Below, one piece after another: positions 21,701-32,285 of a DNA stretch of 34,345 bases (positions are counted from its first letter, which is position 1; each line of letters starts with the position of its first letter). Under the pieces are notes generated by a model that made no database searches, was not told where the DNA came from, and saw nothing but the letters and a program-made list of their open reading frames with translations. The DNA comes from Mnemiopsis leidyi (lineage: Eukaryota; Ctenophora; Tentaculata; Lobata; Bolinopsidae): NCBI GenBank assembly GCA_000226015.1, contig JH154208.1, forward strand, positions 4,654 to 38,998, written 5' to 3'. A program made the translations under genes and the position numbers.

Positions 21701-22013
21701 AGAAAATAAGGAACAGTATAATTGTCCCACATGCGCATTCAAGACGCCGCGCCGCCAGACCCTTGCAAAGCATATAACGACAGTGCATAGTCGTGACAGA
21801 TCCTCTGGAATCTTGTATTGCGATCAGTGCGAGTATAAAACTCCTACCAAGTCACACCTAAGGAATCACATGCTTGCCCATTCGGGAAACAGACAATATC
21901 AGTGTCCCCACTGTACGTACAATTCAAACTTTTCAAATGCGCTCACGCGGCATATGACTATGCATAGTAGAGAGATGTTTGAAAGTAAAGTAAATAGCAG
22001 TAAATCCTCATAG
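15063..22013 (+). CDS. C2H2 zinc-finger protein ZnF-A (4 coding exons)
   Basis: Probable DNA-binding nuclear regulator of 546 residues; orthology not recognised. Exons: 15063-15210 (phase 1), 19596-19667 (phase 1), 20108-20177 (phase 2), 20663-22013; every junction has AG/GT and the frame stays open. Residues 1-50 are the N-terminal module shared with ZnF-B and -C (hydrophobic VILWI, Y-K-R-T-K, then KSDNDFLMFLLEAATNVLS). Residues about 51-415 are a Ser/Pro/Glu-rich, probably disordered linker with a possible coiled stretch (DISDHVNELESVLESL). Four fingers end the protein: C420-H440, C451-H472, C483-H503, C511-H531 (C-x2-C-x12-H-x3/4-H), with a near-canonical linker, HSGNRQYQC, before the last. 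An acceptor (gttttag, ending 15057) lies five bases before ATGG, so a 5' UTR intron is likely. The 4.4-kb intron 1 holds the N gap. The structure is well supported by phase; the function is inferred from the fingers. Confidence 0.88.
16578..16777 (+). other. Possible alternative terminal exon of ZnF-A
   Basis: After the acceptor gctttgttgcag, an open frame begins in the phase needed to join ZnF-A exon 1. It reads V-RSGGVATVRRRQLQANRT... and stops at TAG 16775-16777. Use of this exon would give a finger-less protein of about 115 residues with the N-terminal module. A 19-bp direct repeat (tatttattatgaaggagca) occurs within it at 16635 and 16690. No family similarity is recognised, so it may be chance. 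Confidence 0.25.
16856..17308 (+). CDS. Unrecognised 150-codon ORF inside ZnF-A intron 1
   Basis: The ATG-to-stop frame begins MERELLPWLSPVSFEEYGAL and includes a CNKCGGD segment. It contains no known domain I can name and ends in a low-complexity stretch (EREREE, SLSLS) that reflects GA/CT-rich DNA. It is in the sense orientation within an intron, long for a chance frame, yet without splice or homology support. It could be spurious, a retained exon, or a transposon fragment. Confidence 0.2.
   Translation: MERELLPWLSPVSFEEYGALIYPDETRIPRFNQHVIRRQLQFVVSPAGASPGSCNKCGGDLTQGPLRSLRVLHSLNYLPQTHCLPAELLLSRFIGNYLAAIEAIISRDGEREREEDLSLSLSVAKRNERIYSVVRLIRDAALLSFPSTAK
18662..18782. repeat. CT microsatellite with an assembly gap
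   Basis: A (CT)n tract is interrupted by ten N bases (18677-18686) and by ctcgtactcta. The uninterrupted run is about 18696-18782. Shorter CT/GA tracts lie nearby (18320, 19047, 19395, 19864). The gap is probably a sizing placeholder, so the true length is unknown. Confidence 0.97.
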
Positions 22014-22389
22014 CAGCTCCTGGGCCTAGCGTTCTTTAGCTAGTGTTACTTCTTTTTTTAAAACGATTTTAGCAAGGGTTTCAGTGTATTCGGCCATGTT
22101 TTTGAGTGCAATTGTCGTGCTGATAAGACTGATTCTGAGATGTATCGCATATAGATTTGATTGACGTTCATTATTATTGGTAAACTCCTTATCTTTTTTC
22201 TGTAGGCAACTTTTTGAATTGCATGTCGATGTATGGTGAAACAATTATTTCATCTAATATTTTATCTGTACAAATAATTGAGGTTCTCAAAAGCACGTTT
22301 ATTTAAAATAATTTATGGTTTTTCGTTTATCATGTTTGACTAAAAGGTTAAGATTATCGATCGTATGGTTTGACCTTACTTGATTGTTT

Positions 22390-22395
22390 AAATAA
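22390..22395 (+). terminator. Poly(A) signal candidate for ZnF-A
   Basis: AATAAA, about 375 bases after the ZnF-A stop in AT-rich sequence. It is a plausible 3' end. Confidence 0.45.
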
Positions 22396-25300
22396 ATTCT
22401 CAATTTGATTAATTTCCTTGTGTCATCGAAACCCCTGTAAAATGGATGTATGAATCTTGATTCTTCGCCAAATGTAAATCGAAGCATCTCTTTTCGTCTT
22501 GATTTCGAAATCTCGAAAATTCTGAGTTATTTGTATTTTATTATCGTCGCATCCATTTTGCAGCGAAAAAGATAGTGCAGAATACAACTAAATATAACTA
22601 AATATCGATAATTGATTTGATGATGCATTATTGTTTATTCATGTTTGAATTTTCTTTATCCGCTGTATTATAGATGTTGGTTCTTGACTGTAGTTAATTT
22701 TTATCTTCCTTGATATGGGATCTATTTATTGTAACAAAATCTCAAGTTTTCTGATTTACCTCACGGGGGAAAAGACTATTTTACTTAGAAGATAAGAACG
22801 AATTTTGAACTTCGCCGTCTTAACTTAGGTGAAAATGTAACTGACTTTGTGAAACTGTTTGCTGTCAAACCATATTTTTTCAAATTTTCCTTTTTAAGGC
22901 CTGCCAAATCCTGACCGTATGTGTGTCCCTTTTAAAACTTGGCGTGTAAATTCTACTTTGAGTAAATAGTGTTTTTCCTCCCTATTTTGTAGTTCTACTC
23001 TCTATATTTTTGTATTCCTTTATCCATTTGTTTTACTGCTCTATGAATCTGTTAAATGACAATTTTAGTTATAAGTATTACCTCAGTGTACCAATTTGAA
23101 TGATAAATCGTGTTGATCACTCTTCATTCCAAAATCAGATGTAAATTGTAAAGCTGTCCCTTGTGTCATATAATTATTTCACCCAATCTGCCGTCATGGG
23201 AGCAGACACAAGCTTGTATTGCTATCAGTAAAACACGTGCACAAATGACAGAGACAATTTATCTCTAATGACCGACACAAGGATATCCACGTAATCGTCC
23301 TGATAAGTGCTGGTGTCTGGTGATCCACATCATTTGACAATTGATTGAATATACGAGATCTCGCTCTATCCTTGTTGATAATAGTCCTATAGCTGGGTGT
23401 ACCATTGCGTAACGGTGATTAGCTTTAAATTACATCATGTCTTGTTACGTCAATACCTCTCGCTGTCTCCCCGTGTCTGGATGTTTAAAACCTTATTTGG
23501 CACAAGATTATCCAATTTACTAGTCACAAAAGCCGGATTGTAGGTGATCTTCACACGTCATCTACACCTCAACCGTAAACGACTGTGCAAGGATTTTAGC
23601 TCTCCAAGAATAACTAAGTAACTAAAAAGAAATCTGTCGATAGCTTCACTTTATGAGATTCTCGTTTTTCACCAACCCAGATCACAAACTCAGTTATAAA
23701 GCACTTTACTCCAAGTCTCAACGCGATCATAAGAGTGAATGCCCATGTGCTAAACACACACACACACACTCTCCAGTGTTACATGTCCGTCTCCAGCCAG
23801 TCCCAAATGATGTTGTAATGAAACGGCCGATCAGGGCAAGATTTGCCACCAGAAACCAAGACCAAACGTTGCTAACTAAGAAACCGACATATTTCTGCTC
23901 TGACCTGGCCTAAGCGAGGTACCGAGATTTGTGGACTGGACAAGAAAACGGAGGCAGGATGAGTGTTGTGTTGCAAGAATTGTTACACGCTCCCGCACAT
24001 GTTCAGAAAATAGAGCTATTTTGGTGTGGACACTTGGGATCTATGTTTGTCCCAGAAATAGACCTCTTGGAGTTTGGAGTGTTCTACAGCTAGTTATACT
24101 TTTCAGTGTTAATTAATGACGGGGTAAACTTTCGGAGAGTTTGGTACTTTGTGCGATACTATGTCGTGTGATGTGGTCAATATGTGGCAAATGTTAAACC
24201 TCTCTAACCAGCCAGGCTGCTCTACCATATAACTTGCCTATATTACTAGGTCACCGGCTATCAACTGAATTAAAATCATGTTTTTCCGTATATCCAAAAG
24301 ATAAAGTGTTTCAGAATGCAGCGCTGGCTTTCGATTAAAACTCCTCTGATTACAAATGACTGTAACCTTTTTTATGTTTCTTATCTTTGGAATACATGGA
24401 CCAAAATCATTCTTAGCTACAACTTTATCAATATATGATAATTTCGCAAACTGATATTAAAGCAGCAACGTATAAAAATAACCATATGCAGGAACCCGTA
24501 TGTGGCACTGACTTTTAAATCAAAGTATTTATGGACAAAACAGAAAATGTGATGTTAAGCTCCTACATTGACAATGATAGTCAAGAAATTGTCCCCGTGA
24601 AAACCCACATGGCCTTGCGCGAGCCCTTGCAATACTTCTTACTTTGTTAGGAAATTGTTAAGTCAAAGTCAGAGGAATGCGTCCTTCACTTTGTTATAAA
24701 GAAGACAATGATCCTCCTATTAAGTTTTGTGGTGCCACAATTCTAGTAATTAATAATACGTATTGAATCAAAATTATATCCCTTAAAGTGATTGTTGTCA
24801 AATGTCGCGAATTCCGTATAGACCATGCGAGATAACACGTTGGACAAAAAATTACTAAGAAATGCATGTCACTACTGAAATAAATACCCTAAACATAGGA
24901 AATACTGATTTCTGTCGCAGTTTTAGTGCCAATATTCACGTTGAATCGATCGTGAAAACCGACATTAATTTCGGAAAAATGCTTGTTTTATTACTACTGA
25001 GCGATTTCGACATTATTTCTTTACCGATGACATCCAGTATGTACTTATCTTGTTTTTGTAAAGCAACGACAAACCGCTAGGTTCTCCAAATTTTTGCGGC
25101 GACCCATATACGCCACATTAATGATAAAGTTACTAGCGCCAACATCACAAAGAAAAGGTGTCTAAAAAACACCAACATCATGGTTCGGCAAATTACTGTC
25201 TAAATTTTTCGTTCCTTTTGCCGATATGTATGTAAAAATTAGGACCGCTTCAATTGACCATCTTTATTCGACTTGTCTGAGCTCTAGCAAGACGGAACGA

Positions 25301-26190
25301 AAATCTGCCACTCCTTGATCTAGAGGAATTGCTCAGAATGGTCAGACGTGATAAGTAACTGTTACTGGACTTATATTCTTCTATTGTAACTTAGGAATCA
25401 TGGCTTGGTCATTATCGGGGGTTAGAGGATTACTGCCGACTTGGTTTTTAAGTCCAATGAATGTGGTAAGATGGGTCATTTATCAAATAATACTTTGAAG
25501 CACGTAAACATTTATATGACAGTGTGACAGAAGAAGTCACAAGAGATTAAGGCTTTGATGAAAATGGTACCCGTTACCCGTCGGTGATATGAGGTAAAAA
25601 TAAGTGTTGAAATTCGAGCACAATCAATAGCCCATCTACTGACATGTAGCTCCGATTATTAATAGGAATACTGTACGTCTAGTCTATTGTAACCTTTTCA
25701 ACTGATAAATATCTGCAGTTGGTCCTTATCCTAGACATGTTAATGGTGATCATCGCTATCCGAGGTCCAGTAAATGTAACGATGGTGTTTTGTCATCATC
25801 TCGGTAATAAGATTTCATTTACATTTGCATTCTGATGTGATTAGATTGATCAAAACTGATTCCTATAATTCGATGAACTAGATATTATAGACGTGAATTC
25901 AATGACTCAATAATTATTGTTACTACCGTCTTTAAATGATGGTTAGTTTTACATGGCCTCTTAAAATAACTTCATTGAAAGAAAGTTGAGGCTGTGCTTT
26001 ACCACAAGTATGATCCGATGATCGGGTTGACTGACACGACTTCTAAAAGTCCTGAAGAGCATCAAAGAGGTAGATGCATTTTCCATACGGTTTACTTTCA
26101 CGGCATATTAAACATATTGTATAGCTGAAAGCACGGTGTTAACTCACTACACAGTAAACTGCTATGTAAAATTTGATCCTATTTTGATTG
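22396..26190. other. Intergenic DNA between ZnF-A and ZnF-B
   Basis: This is about 3.8 kb of AT-rich sequence with no convincing exon except a faint, possibly decayed copy of the ZnF N-terminal module at 24862-25080 (see findings). The promoter and any noncoding first exon of ZnF-B should lie here but cannot be located. A short CA tract is at 23755-23768. Confidence 0.5.
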
Positions 26191-26194
26191 TAGG

Positions 26195-28852
26195 ATGAGG
26201 GATGGTGGGGTGTTGATTCTACAAACGAGATCCCCGGATCTGTTCAAGTCCTACTCCTCAACGAAAGATATTCTCAACTTCAAGTCTGACGAAGACTTCC
26301 TGTCTTTCTTGCTTGACACTGCACAGCCCGTCGTATCATACGGTAAGTCAACACTCAACAATATTTGTTGGTCAATAAGTCTATGGAAGGGGCCGGGGTG
26401 CCGGGCCTACTCTCTGGAAATAGCTTACCCGCTACTCTTACGTAAACTACCAAAAAAGAATAAGGTCAGAAATGAAATTGTTTGAGTTCAAGGTAACTTG
26501 ACGTGCTAACTTCTATAACTTCTATAACAAGTAGATTTGTGTGCAGTCTATTAAATATGCGTGTAGTTTTGAAACCCATTTCTATATGTATAAAAGGGAT
26601 TATTCATTGGCACATGCGTTGCTAATTTTCCTCAATTTTTATTCGTATCAAGAACTATATAAGAGTCCTCATCTAATTTTTTAGGAAAATTCTCGATAAA
26701 TTGCATACTTTACAAATCACAGAGTTTAACTGAACACGTGTTTTTGAGTATTTGATGAAATGTTGTCCAAGAGCACGATTTCAGTTAAAAGAAATGAGCA
26801 CAGGGGTAATGAATTTCCCTCTGTCGATAAGCACATCAACGGAGTCAGTAACGGACATGTTGACTACGATAATCGACTCAAGAAAGATACGTCGTTGATT
26901 GAACTGGGGTGAGATACTTGACAGAAAATAATGTTGGCATCTGATAATTTGTTGCTCTTATAATGTACGTGCGATTGTAAGGTTAACTGGACGAAAGATA
27001 AATAAATTTCAAATATCCAATTTTCAGAGTTGATTTAAAGGAAGTTGATGCTCTCGAACTAAAAACAACACAGCTTTCGAATGATTGTAATCATGGGTAT
27101 GTATTCTTTGTGTTATGTTTTGAGTTGCTGCCCGAAATCATGTGCTTGACTTGATATGTGTGAAATCTTAATCATGGGTATCGTCATGTTTAATATAAGA
27201 TCCCCATGCAGAGGCCTGAAAGGCGATTTATTTTATACAAATATTCACCTTTTCCCTGCTTTTGCAATTTCTATCAAATTAACAGGACTATTATACTTCT
27301 GAATATATGTTTAACCATATTTTAGGAATCCTGATATCAAGTAATTTTCAGCGGAGAAGACTGTGAGAAGGTTCAAAACGGTGGAATCTCTGGAAGTAAT
27401 GGCGTACCATCACAGAGCCCGCCAAAGAACTTTACTAGCTCCGAAACTCAAACCGTTAATCCCGCAGTGTCACCTCGAAATAACGCCAGAATCGGTGGTT
27501 TTCGGAAGAGAAAATTGTTCTTGTCCCCTGGAAGAAAAGAAGATCGAACCAAATCAAATGAAGAATTAAAAAGTGCCAGGGTGAATGCTAAAGTAATCGA
27601 GGTGGTTATCAAAAGTGAGCCAGAAGGTGCAGCAGATGACGAATGTGCACGCTTGTTTTACCCTGTTGACATAAGCTGCGGCCAATGCCCGTGGGTTGAC
27701 AGAAATAACTCTCTTGATGCACACCACATCTCCCAGAACAAAAGCGTTTCAGTTCTTACAGATAGTAATAACAATACTGATTTCTCAAAAAATATCCCCT
27801 TGAACAAACATCTTACTGTTGATAACAAGAACACAAAGACCTTGTTAAAAAGCACCCTTTTTTCTGATTGTAGCAGGCCAGAAGAGATTAAAAGTACTGA
27901 AGACAATTCGCTCTCTGTCGACCCTCCCTCAAAAAGACTTCGTCCGGAAATCATTAAAAGTTTTCCCTGTCCTTCCTGTCCAAAAAAGTTTCCAAGTGCA
28001 GTGTCACTTTGGGACCATATTAGGATGAAAAATAGTTGTCCTCAAACCGAGACTATATCGAAATGTTGCTTTTGCCCCCAAAATTTGGAAAGGAAGGTCG
28101 ATCTTTTTCGCCATATTAGCCGAGTTCATGGGTGGTTAAGATGTGAAAATTGTGAAGACATATTTCAAGCATCAAAAGCGAAGGAACATATAACTGCTCA
28201 TTTTAAGGCTAGTCGACCTGAAGCGGACCAATGTTTCATGTGCGATTTCAGTCATGAGCGTCCAAGTACAGTCATGTTCTCCCATGCACAACTCAGACAT
28301 TTTAAATTCACCGGAATCTTGGATGAATCATCCTTCAGTACCTCTGTAACATGTGAAGCGTGTGGTTTACAATTTGTCGAACGAAAAGCTCTGTCCCTAC
28401 ACCAGTGTCGATCACATACCAAACGTACAAAATTAGCAGGGAAAATGTTGTCTTTTCAATCAAAATCTGGTCTCAATTCCTTATCTAAATCTGAACGTAT
28501 GTCAACTTCACAATCATCGATCTTCAGATGTGATGTGTGCTTCAAGACGTTGTCAAGTAAAGGTCATCTCAAGCGGCATCAAAAAAAGACTGCCTCCTGT
28601 AAGATAAAGCGGGAACTAATAAAAGGTGTCAAGCCCAAAGTATTAAACAAATCAAAGCAAGAAAAAAGGAAAATCCTAGATCGTCCTCTACATCATGTAA
28701 AATTTGTAAAAAGACCTTCAGCAACAAAGCCAATCTTAAAAGACACCAAGCTTCCACAAAATCATGTTACGATAAGTAATTGTACAAATTCTGATGGGCA
28801 GAGCACATCTCATTATATTGTAATTGTAACGAACAAAGATAAGACTACATAG
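26195..28852 (+). CDS. C2H2 zinc-finger protein ZnF-B (4 coding exons)
   Basis: Probable DNA-binding nuclear protein of 613 residues as read; paralogue of ZnF-A. Exons: 26195-26342 (phase 1), 26785-26908 (phase 2), 27028-27096 (phase 2), 27352-28852, all with AG/GT borders and an open frame. The N-terminal module is residues 1-50 (VLILQTRSP...FKSDEDFLSFLLDTAQPVVS), encoded by 148 bases as in ZnF-A. A linker follows, with the SUMO-type motif VIKSEPE. Six irregular fingers are present: C320-C343 (C2HC), C352-H373, C378-H397 (x11), C408-H430 (x13), C448-H469, C507-C530 (C2HC). A seventh finger is out of frame (see separate entry). The acceptor ttgattgtag sits one base before the ATG. The irregular spacing and C2HC ends suggest a fast-evolving array. 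Confidence 0.88.
28662..28779 (+). pseudogene. Out-of-frame seventh zinc finger of ZnF-B
   Basis: In the frame one base behind the main one, 28696-28766 encodes CKICKKTFSNKANLKRHQ... with C-x2-C-x12-H-x6-C spacing. That is the same as in-frame finger 6 (CDVCFKTLSSKGHLKRHQ). This frame is open from 28603 and stops at TAA 28777-28779. An A6 run at 28662-28667 lies between the two fingers and is the likely site of a one-base loss. The main frame reads through this region as 60-odd non-finger residues to TAG 28850. Confidence 0.85.
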
Positions 28853-28882
28853 TACATATTGCATAACTGTGTTTTTCTAGAC

Positions 28883-28888
28883 AATAAA
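28883..28888 (+). terminator. Poly(A) signal candidate for ZnF-B
   Basis: AATAAA, about 30 bases after the annotated stop and about 100 after the alternative stop of the shifted frame. This is a typical position for either reading. Confidence 0.6.
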
Positions 28889-29868
28889 TCAGAGTAAAAT
28901 GGATTGAGGATTCATCGGCAAATGTCAGTGCCGTATTTTGTAATACATGTCTGTAAATGATCCAGAAATTATTTCACCTGAGACACCTTCAGAGCATGTA
29001 TATCAGATCCTATAGTTCAGCATTGTATTTATAGTCTATGTTTCCTACATGTAAGTAAAAATCCGAAGAAGGATAACGTAACTTTCACAGTTAGACTGGT
29101 GTCCTCTCAAAGCTATCTGCCATACCTTAATTAGTTTTCTGTCTGTGAGCTTTTTAATAACGTGCATCCATTTTACAGTCATTTCTGTATTTCACAAATC
29201 GGTTGGTTTCTATGTGAATCTTAGATTCACCAGTTTAGCATAAAGCTACAATTTTTATCAGATAATAATCGGTAACTGATTCCGATGTTTTTATTGATTG
29301 TATTTGATAACTTTTTAGCATGATATATATTGTTATACATCGATGTATTGGATGATAACATGCATTTCTAGATAAAATTTAAATGGAGTTTCACTTTAAC
29401 GCTGAAAGAGTGGGCGGTGTTGGTGATTTGTAATTTGTGAATGCATCATCTTTCTGTCCGCAAAATTACTTGTGTACATTATAGTAGACAAAATTGACAT
29501 TTTTCAGAAAACAGTTATCAACTTTGCATCACCTGCTGCTTATATTTTCAAACTAACTCTTCATAATGTAATTATTTATCTTCTTTATGATGCTGTAAAA
29601 ATATATACTGTCGACAGTGAGCATTTTATTATCAATAAACTGTCACACCCATAAAATTATATTAGATTATATATTTATATTGGTTCTCTTGGGGGTTTTC
29701 TCTATTTTTTCATTAGTTTTTCAATATTTATTCATAACTTTTTGAACTCTTTTAGATAATTATCGATAATTTCATTTGTTTAGGAACATATTAAATGATC
29801 AAATTCTGCGTATGACGTAGACAATTCCTATCCTGTTCCAGCCTAAACTAAATGTCTTGAACAGATTA
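28889..29868. other. Intergenic DNA, no gene seen
   Basis: Strongly AT-rich sequence without a credible exon. The 60-codon frame at 29472-29654 begins without ATG, is hydrophobic and AT-driven, and is regarded as chance. Confidence 0.5.
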
Positions 29869-29876
29869 TAATCTAC

Positions 29877-30723
29877 GGCAGTATCCAAGAAGCCCGACCC
29901 AGTACGCGAACCAGTTCATGAACCAGTACGCGAACCAGTATGCAAACCAGTACGCCAACCAGTACGCCAACTAGCACACAAACTGGTTTGTGTACTGGTT
30001 TGAGTACTAGTTCAGCAGTCCCCGAACCAGTGCACGAACCAGTCCGGACTAGTTATGACATGATAACAAGTAGATCACAGATCGCAGATGCAAATTGCTG
30101 AAGGAAAGTAACAGTTACGTTTAAGATGTGGTATATAAATAGGGAAAGCTTTTAAGCAAATTATTGGCAATCTTAATGGTCCCAACATGGACCTACTCAA
30201 CTGTCTACTTGACGAAATTAATGGACCCACAGCGTCCATCAAACGCACGAGACTTCCTCTTCCAGAAGAACCTTCTGAAGAACTCAATGTCCTGTCCTGG
30301 TTGTAACACAGTGATGTCCCTGGTTCCCTGCTCATCCTCCAGGTCTCCCGACGGACTTATTTGGTGTTGCTCTCCATGCAAGAAGTAGAGAAACATCAGA
30401 ACAGACAGCGCTTTCTTTGGACAGAAAATCACTTTGACTTACCAACTCCTCTACTGATTGACTTACTAATTTACAACATCTCTCACTTAATTGTTATCAC
30501 AATTACCCCGGACTGGTTCGGGAACTGCTGACCCACGTCTTAAACGTAACATTTACTTTCATTCGGCAATTTGCATCTGCAATCATTAAACTACATGTTA
30601 TTAACTAGTCCGGACTGATTCACGTACTGGTTCGGGGACTGCCGAACCAGTTACACACAAACCAGTTCGCGTACTGGTTCGCGAACTGGTTCCCGTACTG
30701 GGTCGGGCTTTTTGGATACTGCC
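29877..30723. mobile_element. Non-autonomous Merlin-like DNA transposon
   Basis: The element is 847 bp. It is flanked by a perfect 8-bp duplication, taatctac (29869-29876 and 30724-30731), and bounded by inverted termini GGCAGTATCCAAGAAGCCCG and the matching reverse complement. The inverted repeats are long (about 200-250 bp, imperfect), ending inward near 30130 and 30515. They are made largely of variations on the palindrome-like gaaccagtacgcgaaccagt. The 8-bp duplication, the GG start and the interior remnant of an IS1595/Merlin-type zinc-ribbon transposase all point to Merlin. hAT also makes 8-bp duplications, but its termini usually begin CA or TA. Confidence 0.85.
30164..30430 (+). pseudogene. 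Merlin transposase N-terminal remnant
   Basis: This frame contains FLFQKNLLKNSMSCPGCNTV and then PDGLIWCCSPCKK, a C-x2-C...W-x-C-x2-C zinc ribbon as at the start of Merlin/IS1595-type transposases. The stop at 30386-30388 cuts it short. An ATG in another frame at 30187 (MDLLNCLLDEINGPTAS) looks like the proper N-terminus, so a frameshift also separates start and ribbon. The catalytic DDE part is missing, so the element cannot mobilise itself. Confidence 0.65.
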
Positions 30724-30731
30724 TAATCTAC

Positions 30732-32263
30732 TCCTCAAAATTGAGCATAATTTAAACTAAGCTGGTCTTATTTATGGGTAGACACTCGTTGGTATTCAAG
30801 GAGTGAGATGTATTTGCAATACATACTCACTTTGTTCGATATATCATTAGAAATTTTACGGACAAAATGTCTTTAGATTCGAGCTTTAGGTTAGAGCAGC
30901 AATGAATTGAAATGATGATATTTGATGTAATTGATAAGGTAACCCCAAACCTACTTCCAGGCACAAAAAGACATCTTGTCAGTCAAAAAGCAATCTGTTA
31001 ACTGCTTTGACAACTTTTCCATACCAACATCTTCAGCAGATCCAGGAAAACACCTGCTCAACTTAGCTTTGTACGGTTTTGATTAAAGATGTGAGGATAA
31101 CTTGACATATATAGCCTTCAAAAGATAAGTCAAGACATCAAAAGAAAATCTAGGCTATCAATCATGCAAAACCCAGAAAGCACAGTGTCACCCTCAGAAA
31201 AAAGTTGCCAATCTATCATTAAGTACTGAAATTGTGCAACACTGGACAGTCATATGACAAACTATAACTAAGTTTGGGCTTAGAATGTGTTCAAGCCCCA
31301 ACATCATTTATGTTTTAAATATCATTCAAATTTCGTGGAAACAGCCCCTTTCTGGAGGACATTTGAGTCCTTGGAGAAGTTCCATTCGAAAATCGACGGT
31401 TTTGACCCTGTGCAGACTGTAGGTTCGATTCCCACTTCCCCGAGAAACTGTTATTGAAGGTTAATTGAGGAGGGACTCTGATGAAAGATCTAGAATCTTC
31501 CAGGTTGCTAGAAAAACTGTAAGAGCCTGGGTACAGGTGTTGCTTTCTATTTGTAGAACCTTGTTTACTGACGAAATTTATTCTTACGTATTTAATTGGC
31601 TCACATCTGATGATGCTGTCAATTGAGTTCCCTCCTTTTTGTGAATTGTTTCTTCGACATAATAGATTGTGAAAATTGTAGCTTTTAAGGTTGGCTCTCG
31701 GTGTTTGACCGTTTTTGGAAGACAGAATTGATTTTTATGAAATATTTTTAAGAAAATGACTAATTAAAATACTTCATTGTTAATGCACTGTAGCATTTAT
31801 GACCTTTTTTAATCTTTGTTATTTAATGTTAAGTGCGGTATATCCATTTGATTAACAGCAGTTTTATAAAACCATGAACCGAATTTTAATTTTGAATTAA
31901 TCCAGAACAGTTTTACCTGTAGTAGTAGTATTTTTGTATTTCATGATCACAGTATTATGTGCAGTTTTTACATATTTTATAATTTTCATTGCTCATATGT
32001 TGTATTATGTTGATTGCAAACTGTAGCTATTTCATTCTCTGTTTCAAAATAGTGAGCATTGACCAGTTAGTGCATCTACCGGAGTTGATAGAACCAATTT
32101 TCTACCCCTGCTCAAAATTATGTATATTTTGGCTGATATTTCATGATCTAAATAAAATTTAATGTACCTTGATTGATATTTAAAATTTTATCTTACATGA
32201 TTCTTATCTAAGTATTTTCTGTATAAATTGCAATAATTGAATTTATTTACTTTATCCCTCTAG
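30732..32263. other. Intergenic DNA upstream of ZnF-C
   Basis: AT-rich sequence with no convincing exon. It should include the ZnF-C promoter and a noncoding first exon, but I could not locate them. It contains one tRNA-like segment, listed separately. Confidence 0.5.
31370..31444 (+). tRNA. tRNA-like relic (pseudo-tRNA or SINE head)
   Basis: A strong B-box/T-arm, GGTTCGATTCC (31422-31432), sits in gtaggttcgattcccac. The flanking cttggagaagt (31370-31380) and acttccccgag (31434-31444) can pair as an acceptor stem with mismatches, giving a 75-base unit. The D-arm and anticodon stem are not clear, so it is probably a degraded tRNA or tRNA-derived SINE rather than a working gene. Confidence 0.35.
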
Positions 32264-32285
32264 ATCAGTTAAGGTAGTATGTGAA

